Shown piece after piece: positions 48,130-56,635 of a stretch of 64,000 bases of DNA. The position numbers and the translations under genes are program-made. Position 1 is the stretch's first letter. Each line of letters begins with the position of its first letter. The notes under the pieces are model-generated. The model was not told the DNA's origin, did no database searches, and was given only the letters and a program-made list of their open reading frames with translations. Source of the stretch: a marine gamma proteobacterium HTCC2148 (GTDB lineage: Bacteria > Pseudomonadota > Gammaproteobacteria > Pseudomonadales > Halieaceae); NCBI GenBank assembly GCA_000156295.1, contig DS999231.1, positions 1 through 64,000 of the forward strand, written 5' to 3'.

Positions 48130-48510
48130 CTACTCTTTGCTTTTGTGAGCGAGCTTATGAGCATTTTTTTCCCAGTTCAGGCCATCGAAATCAACAATAG
48201 TCATTTTCGGCGGCTTGATATCCAGGCAGTGCACATTGACATCAATGCCATCGGGGTTTGACCGGGGAATGTAAAATGGCTTCATGCCGCAAACCTTACA
48301 AAAACTGTGTTTTGCGACACCCGTGTTGAACGTGTAGGTCGCGATGCATTCCTCACCGGCCAGCAATGTGAACTTACTCAAAGGAACAATAAGATGCAGA
48401 TAACCCGCCTTTGCACAATGTGAGCAGTTGCAGTTTTCCAACTCAACCTCTTCAGGTGCCTCTACCTCAAATTTAATAGCCTGACAGTGACAACTTCCTG
48501 GGTAGATCAT
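48130..48510 (-). CDS. GFA/CENP-V family protein 1
   Basis: A 126-aa beta-tent fold protein: GSCHCQAIKFEVEAPEE, NCNCSHCAKAG and HSFCKVCGMKPFYIPRSNP hold the seven zinc-binding cysteines. Despite the family name (glutathione-dependent formaldehyde-activating), the reaction of most members is unknown. Confidence 0.88.
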   Translation of the reverse strand: MIYPGSCHCQAIKFEVEAPEEVELENCNCSHCAKAGYLHLIVPLSKFTLLAGEECIATYTFNTGVAKHSFCKVCGMKPFYIPRSNPDGIDVNVHCLDIKPPKMTIVDFDGLNWEKNAHKLAHKSKE

Positions 48511-48590
48511 TCTGATCTTCTCCTCTGTTAAGTCTCCGTGATTTATTCAAAACACTTTCATTGCTGCTCCAGCAACTTTCAAACGCGCGC

Positions 48591-49025
48591 TCAGAGCATG
48601 CGTTTTATAAACGCATAACGACTACTAATTGCATTTTTATACTTGGGAAGATCATCCGACGCATTTTCCTTACGTGTACCGTAGAACACATGCATCTCTG
48701 CCGGGGGCAAATCCTCCGAGTTCACGCAATTTCTGGTCGCTACAAAAGCGAAAGCTTTCTCCCCCTCACCCATCTTGGACAGGATAGGTTTGTCGCACGC
48801 AGGGCAACGCCCCCGATCGACAGCACCGATACGTTTGTACTTTGCAAACGATATATCGTGCCCCTCGGGCAATTGCACGTCATTCAGTTTGAACAGCGAG
48901 ATATCGACAAAGGAAGCATCGTATTGCTGTTGGCAAATAGTGCAGTGGCAATAAAAACGCGTAATCGGCTCACCCTCAACTTCGTACTTGGTAGTCCCAC
49001 AGGGACACTGGCAGGAATAGCGCAT
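48591..49025 (-). CDS. GFA/CENP-V family protein 2
   Basis: A 144-aa second GFA protein, only distantly like the previous one: CQCPCGTTKYEVEGEP, CHCTICQQQYDASF and CPACDKPI are the zinc sites. Its start is directly at the stop of the upstream truncated amidohydrolase (shared base), so they are probably cotranscribed. Not a recent duplicate of the neighbour. Confidence 0.85.
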   Translation of the reverse strand: MRYSCQCPCGTTKYEVEGEPITRFYCHCTICQQQYDASFVDISLFKLNDVQLPEGHDISFAKYKRIGAVDRGRCPACDKPILSKMGEGEKAFAFVATRNCVNSEDLPPAEMHVFYGTRKENASDDLPKYKNAISSRYAFIKRML

Positions 49026-49639
49026 TATAATTTCTCTCCTTGTCTTAGGGGCTCTACTTTTAGTTCCCAGTTGGCGTGGTCAGCCGGACCCATTGGGCCA
49101 ATCTTCCCCTCGGCCGAACGAAGCAAAATACGGGGATCATGAACGTCTCCCTCCTTTAGACGAGGACCAACAGCTTCTCCAGCTTCAATACGATCACGCT
49201 GGGCAATGACGCGTTCGGGAAAAAATTCTCCAGCGGACCAGGTACTGGTTACACCATTGGCAAGCAACACGATGCCGTTATACACAACCTCCTCTGCACG
49301 ACCATTGTCTACAAGGTCCAGGTTATAGTGTGCATGGAGATCAATCATGCCTGGCAGAACTGTATCGGAGTCGGCTAACACTATGACTTTTGTGTAACCT
49401 GAAGAATCTGCTTTGGCCTGAATATCAAGATCGACAATTTTTCCGTCCCGAATCAGAATGCCGCTGTTACGCCGCCGCGTATCGCTAACGCCGTCAAACA
49501 GCCAACCCCCTCGAATTAGCAAGGGCTCGGCTTCTGCTTTATTGCTTTCAGCGCTAACCTGAACCGCGATAAAACCGACCAACAACACAATGGCCTTGAA
49601 CTGGCTCGCTAACTTCAAATTGTGGCTATCAAACGCCAT
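49025..49639 (-). pseudogene. Truncated amidohydrolase (N-terminal part only)
   Basis: A 204-aa exported protein (signal peptide to about residue 31, VQVSA). Residues 40-165 match the start of periplasmic imidazolonepropionase-like amidohydrolases: LIRGGWLFDGVSDTRRRNSGILIRDGKIV, LPGMIDLHAHYN, LANGVTSTWSAGEF. Full members are about 430-480 aa; the metal-binding Lys, both later His and the Asp are missing. After GEAVGPRL the sequence switches to an unrelated tail (EGDVHDPRILLRSAEGKIG) and stops. Likely a remnant fused by deletion. Confidence 0.65.
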
Positions 49640-49759
49640 AATTTTCGTTTCTCCTGACATCCCCGCTTGTGACTATATCTTGATAGAGCGGCAAACGCTC
49701 CGCCGAGTTGCCTACGTGACTATTCTTATTTTTCTGCCTAACTGGCTGACCTTGCCCCA

Positions 49760-50179
49760 TTAATTAGCTAAAAGTTCATAGCCTGCGTAAAAAGTCAGGC
49801 CGATTAAAATAAAGCAGCCAATCATAAAAAAGCGCCGCCTAACAGGAACGTAATTGGATCCCATATGAATAATTGCATGAGCAATCCGGCTCACAACAAA
49901 CAGCCAGGCTGCCACCTGCACATAAATATTAACTGCTGAGATGCTCCATAACACACCAATCAGCACATAGAACAGCAGCGGCACTTCAAACTGATTGCGG
50001 ATGCAGTTATTAATCTGCAAAACACCGTCTGGCCAGGCGTCATCATGAAGCGCCCTACGCTCTTCATTCACCTGGCCTAATGTCACTGCCTTTTTTTTCG
50101 CAACTGCGAGATAGATATACAGACAAAGCGTGAGCATCACCTGAATAAGAACGGGAGCAAATATGTATTTATCTTCCAT
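49760..50179 (-). CDS. MAPEG family membrane protein
   Basis: A 139-aa integral membrane protein of four helices: PVLIQVMLTLCLYIYLAV, NQFEVPLLFYVLIGVLW, VQVAAWLFVVSRIAHAIIH and FFMIGCFILIGLTFYAGY. The NQFE-V-PLLFY and R-x-x-HA-x-IH motifs are those of the MAPEG superfamily (glutathione/eicosanoid enzymes); the bacterial role is unclear. Start at 50179, or at ATG 50197. Confidence 0.85.
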   Translation of the reverse strand: MEDKYIFAPVLIQVMLTLCLYIYLAVAKKKAVTLGQVNEERRALHDDAWPDGVLQINNCIRNQFEVPLLFYVLIGVLWSISAVNIYVQVAAWLFVVSRIAHAIIHMGSNYVPVRRRFFMIGCFILIGLTFYAGYELLAN

Positions 50180-50289
50180 TTGACGCACCAGCCTCATTAG
50201 CCATTTTTATGCAACGCTATCATCGCTAGCAACTTTAGTCATATCGACAGGGATTACCAGCTTGCCTGGGCACGGAGAGAGAGAGAATT

Positions 50290-50318
50290 TTGACAATTAC
50301 AAAATACTGTATAAATAT
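50290..50318 (+). promoter_or_regulatory. dnaE2 promoter
   Basis: A consensus -35 TTGACA (50290-50295), then an AT-rich -10 at about 50313-50318, inside the LexA box. The start point predicted 6-8 nt further lies at or next to the ATG at 50326. Confidence 0.6.
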
Positions 50319-50322
50319 ACAG
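50307..50322. promoter_or_regulatory. LexA box upstream of dnaE2
   Basis: CTGTATAAATATACAG, an excellent CTG-N10-CAG operator. Only 3 nt separate it from the dnaE2 ATG. Confidence 0.92.
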
Positions 50323-50325
50323 TAT

Positions 50326-53300
50326 ATGTCAAACTACTCCGAACTTCACTGCCTCAGCTGCTACAGCTTCCTGCGCAGCGCCTCTCACCCCCACGAACTG
50401 GTAGAACGGGCGGCGCAACTGGGCTATGGCGCACTGGCCATCACCGATGAATGCTCTCTTGCGGGAGTAGTAAAGGCTCACGTAGCAGCAAAGGAGGCTG
50501 GGCTAAAACTGATCATAGGCAGTGAATTCAAGCTTGAGGAAGGCATTCGCCTGGTAGCTCTGGCGCCCTCTCGCGCAGCCTATAGCGAGCTATCAGGGTT
50601 AATCAGTATGGCCCGGCGGCGCAGCCCCAAAGGGGAATATCGGGCCAATCTACGAGATGTCATCTTTCACCTTAAGCGTTGCCTGCTGATTTGGTTACCC
50701 CGAGACAACGATGATCACGACAAGGCCTATGGGCAGCAATTGGCACGGCTGTGTAAAAATCGAATTTGGCTGGGCGTTAGTCACTTGCTGGGAAATGACG
50801 AAGCCCGGCATTTTGAAAATACCTCGGCACTGGCAACCGCGCTGAATATTCCCCTGGTCGCCTGCGGCGATGTACGCATGCATCTGGCTTCCCGCAAACC
50901 ATTGCACGATGTGTTTACCGCACTGCACTACAACACCAGCGTGGCCCAACTGGGTCGGCGACGCCTGGGCAACAGCCAGCAACATTTGCGATCTCTGGAG
51001 CGAATACACCAACTCTATCCCCCCGAGCTGATTCTGGAGACTGAGCGCATCGTATCGCGCTGCAACTTCAGCCTGGACGAACTGCGCTATGAATATCCAG
51101 AGGAAGTTGTTCCCCAGGGTCATAGTGCCAATAGCTACCTGCGACAGCTGGTCGATGAGGGCAGCAAGCGCCGCTGGCCTACCGGCACCCCCGAGCCTGT
51201 TCAGCAACGTATCGACAGGGAGTTGGAGCTGATTGACGAACTAAACTACGAGTACTACTTCCTCACTGTTTACGACATTGTTGATTTCGCTCGCTCTCGG
51301 GACATTCTTTGCCAGGGTCGAGGCTCCGCCGCCAACTCTGTCGTCTGCTACTGCCTGGGCATTACCGAGGTATCTCCAGAGCAGATATCCCTTTTATTCG
51401 AGCGTTTTATCTCCAAGGAGCGCGACGAACCTCCTGATATTGACGTGGACTTTGAACACGAGCGGCGCGAAGAAGTCATTCAATACATTTACCGCAAATA
51501 CAGTCGCCGACGTGCCGCTCTCGCCGCTACCCTTATCACCTACCGCTCACGCAGTGCTGTACGCGATGTAGGCAAGGCGCTGGGGCTGGATCCGGTATTC
51601 GTAGACGACCTGGCCAAATCGCTGGCCTGGTGGGATCGCACTGCCGACTTAAGCAAACGCTTTGAAGAGCAGGGCGTGGCAGGCCACAGCCAGCAAGCAG
51701 ATTTATTCTACAACCTGGTGCAGCAAATTCTGGGTTTCCCCAGACACCTGTCCCAGCATGTAGGGGGTTTTGTTATTACCCGCAGCCCTATTTCTACACT
51801 GGTGCCGGTAGAGAATGCCAGCATGGCTGAGCGCACCGTTATTCAGTGGGATAAGGAAGATATCGAATCACTGGGACTGCTCAAGGTCGATATTCTTGCT
51901 CTGGGCATGCTCTCAGCCATCAGAAAAAGCCTGCAAATGGTACATCGCTATAACCCGGCGATTGCGACTGTCAGTGACATTCCCAAGGAAGACGCAGCTA
52001 CTTACCAAATGCTGCAACAAGCCGACACCACCGGCGTATTCCAAATTGAATCGAGGGCACAAATGTCTATGCTGCCCAGACTCAAGCCAGAGTGTTTTTA
52101 TGACCTGGTGATTCAAATCGCGATTGTCCGCCCAGGGCCTATACAGGGAGACATGGTGCACCCCTATTTGCGCCGTAAGCAGGGACTTGAGGTAATCACA
52201 TATCCCTCGGAAGAAATAAAGGGCGTACTGGAAAGAACTCTTGGGGTGCCTATCTTCCAAGAACAGGTCATTCGCCTGGCCATGGTGGCAGCTGGTTTCT
52301 CCGGCGGCGAAGCAGACCAACTGCGCCGCGCCATTGCCAACTGGGGTCGCAACAGCAAGTTGCTTGGTTTTGAGCAAAAGCTCACTCAGGGCATGATAGA
52401 AAGAGGATATGACGAGGACTTTGCCCGTCGCCTGTTTGACCAGATCAAGGGCTTTGCCGGTTACGGCTTTCCGGAATCACACTCTGCCAGTTTTGCCCTG
52501 CTGGCCTATATTTCCTCCTGGCTCAAGCGACACCACCCTGCTGCATTTTTTGCCGGCCTGCTAAACAGCCAACCCATGGGGTTTTATAGCGCATCACAGT
52601 TACTTCAGGACGCTCGCCGCCACGGTGTGGTTGCACTCCCCATAGACGTCAATCAAAGCGACTGGGACCACCAGTTACTGGATCAACATCGGGGCACCAA
52701 CAAACCTGTTCGCCTTGGCCTGCGTCTGGTAAAAGGCTTGAGCCGAGGCGGTGCCCAGCGCGTCGTTGAAGGGCGCCAGCAATCTCCCTTTCGTCAAATC
52801 AGCGACCTGCGTCGCAGAGCCCAACTGGACAAACGTGATATGGAGGCATTGGCGGACGCAGACGCCCTAGTTTCCCTAAGCGGCCATCGCCATCAGTCTC
52901 AATGGCAAATTATGGCGCTTGAAGAGGCACGTCCTTTATTACAGGACGAGCAATTTCAAAACGCGCACTATTTCAATGACAAGGTACAACTACCCGCCCC
53001 AGCCGTTGCTGAAGAAGTATTGTCCGACTATCGCGCCACTGGCCTCACCCTGCGCGCTCATCCGCTAAGCCTGCTACGCGACCAGGCACCCTTCAACCGC
53101 TGTAAGAAGCAGGTAGATTTGCCACATTTGGGCAATCACCGCTTTGTACGCATCGCCGGACTGGTGACCTGTCGCCAACGCCCGGGCAGTGCCTCGGGCG
53201 TACTATTCCTCACTCTCGAGGATGAAACCGGCAATAGTAATGTCGTGGTCTGGCAACGTACCCAGCAGCACTTTCGCCAGGCGCTGATGTCGGCCCAGTT

Positions 53301-53421
53301 ATTACTAGTCACTGGCACTGTCGAGACAAAAGATAACGTCACCCATGTTATCGCCGGAGCACTCTACGACTACACCAGTGAGCTGGATAACCTGCGGGTG
53401 AAGTCGAGAAACTTTCATTGA
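50326..53421 (+). CDS. dnaE2: Error-prone DNA polymerase DnaE2
   Basis: A 1031-aa C-family polymerase: N-terminal PHP domain (ELHCLSCYSFLRSASHPHELVERAAQLGYGALAITDE), catalytic palm with PPDIDVDFEHERREEVI, finger domain, helix-hairpin-helix region, and a C-terminal OB fold (RIAGLVTCRQRPGSASGVLFLTLEDETG). It lacks the tau-binding tail of replicative DnaE. It performs translesion synthesis with ImuA and ImuB. ATG at 50326 matches the family N-terminus; there is no Shine-Dalgarno site and the LexA box ends 3 nt before it. Confidence 0.95.
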   Translation: MSNYSELHCLSCYSFLRSASHPHELVERAAQLGYGALAITDECSLAGVVKAHVAAKEAGLKLIIGSEFKLEEGIRLVALAPSRAAYSELSGLISMARRRSPKGEYRANLRDVIFHLKRCLLIWLPRDNDDHDKAYGQQLARLCKNRIWLGVSHLLGNDEARHFENTSALATALNIPLVACGDVRMHLASRKPLHDVFTALHYNTSVAQLGRRRLGNSQQHLRSLERIHQLYPPELILETERIVSRCNFSLDELRYEYPEEVVPQGHSANSYLRQLVDEGSKRRWPTGTPEPVQQRIDRELELIDELNYEYYFLTVYDIVDFARSRDILCQGRGSAANSVVCYCLGITEVSPEQISLLFERFISKERDEPPDIDVDFEHERREEVIQYIYRKYSRRRAALAATLITYRSRSAVRDVGKALGLDPVFVDDLAKSLAWWDRTADLSKRFEEQGVAGHSQQADLFYNLVQQILGFPRHLSQHVGGFVITRSPISTLVPVENASMAERTVIQWDKEDIESLGLLKVDILALGMLSAIRKSLQMVHRYNPAIATVSDIPKEDAATYQMLQQADTTGVFQIESRAQMSMLPRLKPECFYDLVIQIAIVRPGPIQGDMVHPYLRRKQGLEVITYPSEEIKGVLERTLGVPIFQEQVIRLAMVAAGFSGGEADQLRRAIANWGRNSKLLGFEQKLTQGMIERGYDEDFARRLFDQIKGFAGYGFPESHSASFALLAYISSWLKRHHPAAFFAGLLNSQPMGFYSASQLLQDARRHGVVALPIDVNQSDWDHQLLDQHRGTNKPVRLGLRLVKGLSRGGAQRVVEGRQQSPFRQISDLRRRAQLDKRDMEALADADALVSLSGHRHQSQWQIMALEEARPLLQDEQFQNAHYFNDKVQLPAPAVAEEVLSDYRATGLTLRAHPLSLLRDQAPFNRCKKQVDLPHLGNHRFVRIAGLVTCRQRPGSASGVLFLTLEDETGNSNVVVWQRTQQHFRQALMSAQLLLVTGTVETKDNVTHVIAGALYDYTSELDNLRVKSRNFH

Positions 53422-53583
53422 TCCGGCTCTCAAAAACAACCGCTTAATATTCAACCAGCTCTATTTCGATGCCCTATCCTGCTAACAAGACTTAATGTGA
53501 CTAAACGTTAATCAGCGCTTGCGAGCTTGATCTGCTGTTCTAAAATGTAGTCTGGAAGAAATCTAGACTCCGAAGGAAACAAC

Positions 53584-55500
53584 ATGCGCATTGCCAAACA
53601 CCTGATCGCCGCCACCGCACTAGTCGCCGCGACCACAGCACAGTCCCAGGTACCGCCACCAGCGGATGCTGGCGCCCTATCCAAAGTCTACCCTGGTTCA
53701 ACTTACTCGCCATACGCAGGCCAAGATTTCGCTAATGATGTCTACTGGGGCGATACTCACCTGCATACCGATATGTCTATGGACGCAGGTGCCTTCGGCA
53801 ATCGCCTTGACCTGAATGCTGCCTACCGGTTTGCCCGCGGCGAAGAAGTACAGTCCACTACCGCAGGGCCCGTGCGCCTGTCACGGCCTCTTGATTTCCT
53901 GGTGATTGCTGATCACTCTGACAACATGGGATTTTTCCCCGATATGCTGTCGGGAGCTCCCCACATCCTGTCCAATCCAACGGGTAAAGATTGGTACAAC
54001 CGAATTAAGGCAGGCAAAGGCGTAGGAGTTGCGTTGGAATTGATTGGCCTGTTTTCACAGGGCCAGTTCGACCCTGAACTTGTTTACACCCCCGATTCAG
54101 CGCCCTACAAAGACGCCTGGGCGCGAACTGTAGAAGCAGCAGAACGTTTCAACGAACCCGGCCGGTTTACTGCCTTCATTGGCTATGAGTGGACCTCGTT
54201 AGTCAAAGGCGGAAACATGCACCGAGTCGTCATCTACCGTGACGGAGCCGACAAAGGCGGCCAAATGGTGCCCTACACCACCATTGAGCCTCAGGGCAGC
54301 GCCAACCCGATGGACTTGTGGAAATGGCTCGCAAATTTCGAAGAGAAAACCGGCGGCGACGTTCTGGCGATTGCCCACAATGGCAACCTCTCCAATGGCA
54401 TTATGTTCCCAATGCAAGCTCAATATGATGGCAGGCGCTTGGACGCCAAGTACGTCGAGCAAAGATCCAAGTGGGAACCACTCTACGAAGCCACCCAAAT
54501 CAAGGGAGATGGCGAAACTCACCCCCTACTCTCTCCAGATGACGAGTTTGCCGATTATGAAACCTGGGACATTGGCAACCTGGATGTATCGGAAGCGAAA
54601 GAAGACGCTATGCTGGCCTCAGAATACGCCAGGGAAGCGCTCAAGCGGGGCCTGCTCATCGAAGACAAGCTGGGCACCAACCCCTACAAATTTGGCATGA
54701 TCGGTTCTACCGATAGCCACACCTCTCTCGCAACGGCGCAGGAAGACAACTTCTTCGGCAAGCACTCGGGCGCCGAGCCCAGCCCAGAGCGAATGGCTCA
54801 CCCCTTTATGGCTACCGAACGCGGTTCCATCATGGGATGGCAGCAGGTCGCTTCAGGCTTAGCGGCGGTTTGGGCCAAGGAGAATACCCGGGCGGCGATT
54901 TTTGATGCCATGGAGCGAAAAGAAACCTACGCCACTACCGGCAGTCGAATGCGAGTCCGTCTTTTCGGTGGCTGGAACTTTACGCTTGCAGACATGAATA
55001 ACCGTCAGCTGGCTTTTACCGGCTACAGTAAGGGAGTTCCCATGGGAGGCGACCTGCCTTCGCGGGGCGAGAAGAGTAAGTCAGCTCCCAGCTTTATGGT
55101 GTATGCCTTACGTGACCCAATCGGCGCAAATCTGGACCGCATCCAGATCGTAAAGTCCTGGCAGGATGGCAAAGAGACCAGGGAGAAGGTCTACAACGTC
55201 AGCTGGTCTGGCGATCGCCAGGCAGGAGCAGATGGCAAGATACCCGCTGTTGGCAATACTGTGAACGCCAACACCGCATCGTGGACCAACACCATTGGAG
55301 CCCCTGAGCTGGGTACAGTCTGGACAGACCCTGACTTTAACCCGAAACAACGTGCGGTCTATTATGCTCGTGTTCTGGAGATACCCACCCCTCGCTGGTC
55401 AACCCACGACGCGGTACGTTTTGGTATCGACATTCCTGAAGGTGCTCCTGTTTCAACTCAGGAACGGGCCTACACTTCGCCAATCTGGTACACCCCCTAG
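53584..55500 (+). CDS. DUF3604 family exported protein
   Basis: A 638-aa protein with a signal peptide (MRIAKHLIAATALVAATTAQS). DVYWGDTHLHTDMSMDA, DFLVIADHSDNMG, IGYEWTS and GMIGSTDSHTSL give a PHP-like set of metal ligands (HxH, DH, E, DSH), so it is probably a periplasmic metal-dependent hydrolase. Function unknown; the family is common in marine gammaproteobacteria. Ends at a strong terminator. Confidence 0.87.
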   Translation: MRIAKHLIAATALVAATTAQSQVPPPADAGALSKVYPGSTYSPYAGQDFANDVYWGDTHLHTDMSMDAGAFGNRLDLNAAYRFARGEEVQSTTAGPVRLSRPLDFLVIADHSDNMGFFPDMLSGAPHILSNPTGKDWYNRIKAGKGVGVALELIGLFSQGQFDPELVYTPDSAPYKDAWARTVEAAERFNEPGRFTAFIGYEWTSLVKGGNMHRVVIYRDGADKGGQMVPYTTIEPQGSANPMDLWKWLANFEEKTGGDVLAIAHNGNLSNGIMFPMQAQYDGRRLDAKYVEQRSKWEPLYEATQIKGDGETHPLLSPDDEFADYETWDIGNLDVSEAKEDAMLASEYAREALKRGLLIEDKLGTNPYKFGMIGSTDSHTSLATAQEDNFFGKHSGAEPSPERMAHPFMATERGSIMGWQQVASGLAAVWAKENTRAAIFDAMERKETYATTGSRMRVRLFGGWNFTLADMNNRQLAFTGYSKGVPMGGDLPSRGEKSKSAPSFMVYALRDPIGANLDRIQIVKSWQDGKETREKVYNVSWSGDRQAGADGKIPAVGNTVNANTASWTNTIGAPELGTVWTDPDFNPKQRAVYYARVLEIPTPRWSTHDAVRFGIDIPEGAPVSTQERAYTSPIWYTP

Positions 55501-55530
55501 CAATCGGGAACAACGACAGGCAGTAAAACA

Positions 55531-55560
55531 AAAAAAGCCCGGGGAAACCCGGGCTTTTTT
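55531..55560. terminator. Bidirectional intrinsic terminator
   Basis: AAAAAAGCCCGGG - GAAA - CCCGGGCTTTTTT, a 13-bp stem with a GNRA-type loop. It serves both the DUF3604 gene and the convergent nap operon. Confidence 0.95.
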
Positions 55561-55576
55561 GTAGCTTGACCACTGG

Positions 55577-56167
55577 CTAATCCCAGCCTTCGACCCCGGA
55601 CATATCAGGCAGATGGTGTGCAATGCCCTTGTGACAATCGATACAAGTCTTCTCACCGTTGGCTAACGCTGTGGAGTGCTGTGTGGCGGCACGCTGACTC
55701 TGCCAAGTGAAATCCATGTACTCAAAATCGTGGCAATTGCGACATTCAAGAGAGTCGTTTGCTTTTAGCCGATTCCATTCACGCTCTGCCAGTTCACGGC
55801 GCTTGGCCACAAATTTTTCACGCGTGTTAATGGTGCCAAATATCTTGCCCCAGACTTCTTTGGAAGCCTGCATCTTGCGCGCGATTTTATTTGTCCAGTC
55901 GTGAGGCACGTGACAGTCGGAGCACTTGGCCCTCACGCCAGAGCGGTTAGTAAAGTGAATCGTTGACTGTAGCTCCTCATAAACGTTTTCACGCATTTCA
56001 TGACAGCCGGTACAGAAGGTCTCCGTATTAGTGAACTCCATCGCGGTGTTAAAGCCACCCCAGAAGATAACCCCCATGATGAACCCACCCAAGGTCAGAA
56101 AACCCAGACTGTAATACTTACTTGGAGTGGAGATTGCTCGCCAGTAACGTTTAATTGTTTCTATCAC
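55577..56167 (-). CDS. napC: NapC/NirT tetraheme cytochrome c
   Basis: A 196-aa quinol dehydrogenase: one N-terminal membrane anchor ([21 protein letters not shown]) and four heme motifs (CTGCH, CSDCH, CRNCH, CIDCH). It passes electrons from quinol to NapB. Last gene of napEDABC, directly before the terminator. Confidence 0.95.
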   Translation of the reverse strand: MIETIKRYWRAISTPSKYYSLGFLTLGGFIMGVIFWGGFNTAMEFTNTETFCTGCHEMRENVYEELQSTIHFTNRSGVRAKCSDCHVPHDWTNKIARKMQASKEVWGKIFGTINTREKFVAKRRELAEREWNRLKANDSLECRNCHDFEYMDFTWQSQRAATQHSTALANGEKTCIDCHKGIAHHLPDMSGVEGWD

Positions 56168-56178
56168 CAGAAATGCCT

Positions 56179-56625
56179 CTATTTACGCGCCGCGCGCAGC
56201 AGGTCGTCAATGTCCTCAAACTCGTTATCCAACAGCGGATCTACGTCTATTTGCACGACGTGACACTGATTACAAAAATAACGTCGCGCGGAAATATCAG
56301 CGAGGAAATTTCCCTCTCGGTCCATGTAATGAGTCACGCTGACCATCGGTGCCTGGCTTTCCTCAGTACGCCTGCGGCTATGGCAAGACATACACTTATT
56401 GGCATTAGTATCGATCTGATAATTGTCGATTTTGTGGGGGACCGTCGGCGGCTGCATGGGGTAGGCACGCTTGCGCTTTACATCATCATTTTCCACTCGA
56501 CTAATTTTTGGGGGATTCGGTTCGACATCCAGCGCTGCATCGCGAGTCGTAGCAACATTCTGTGCCAGTGCACCAGCGGTCAGTGCAAGACCCAGCAAGA
56601 CAGTAATTGTCATACGTGATTTCAT
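56179..56625 (-). CDS. napB: Periplasmic nitrate reductase diheme subunit NapB
   Basis: A 148-aa exported protein: signal peptide [21 protein letters not shown], two heme motifs (CMSCH and CNQCH) and conserved [13 protein letters not shown]. The ATG at 56625 has GGAGG upstream; the longer frame to 56703 overlaps napA and is rejected. It lies 10 nt after the napA stop. Confidence 0.95.
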   Translation of the reverse strand: MKSRMTITVLLGLALTAGALAQNVATTRDAALDVEPNPPKISRVENDDVKRKRAYPMQPPTVPHKIDNYQIDTNANKCMSCHSRRRTEESQAPMVSVTHYMDREGNFLADISARRYFCNQCHVVQIDVDPLLDNEFEDIDDLLRAARK

Positions 56626-56635
56626 GGTCTGCCTC

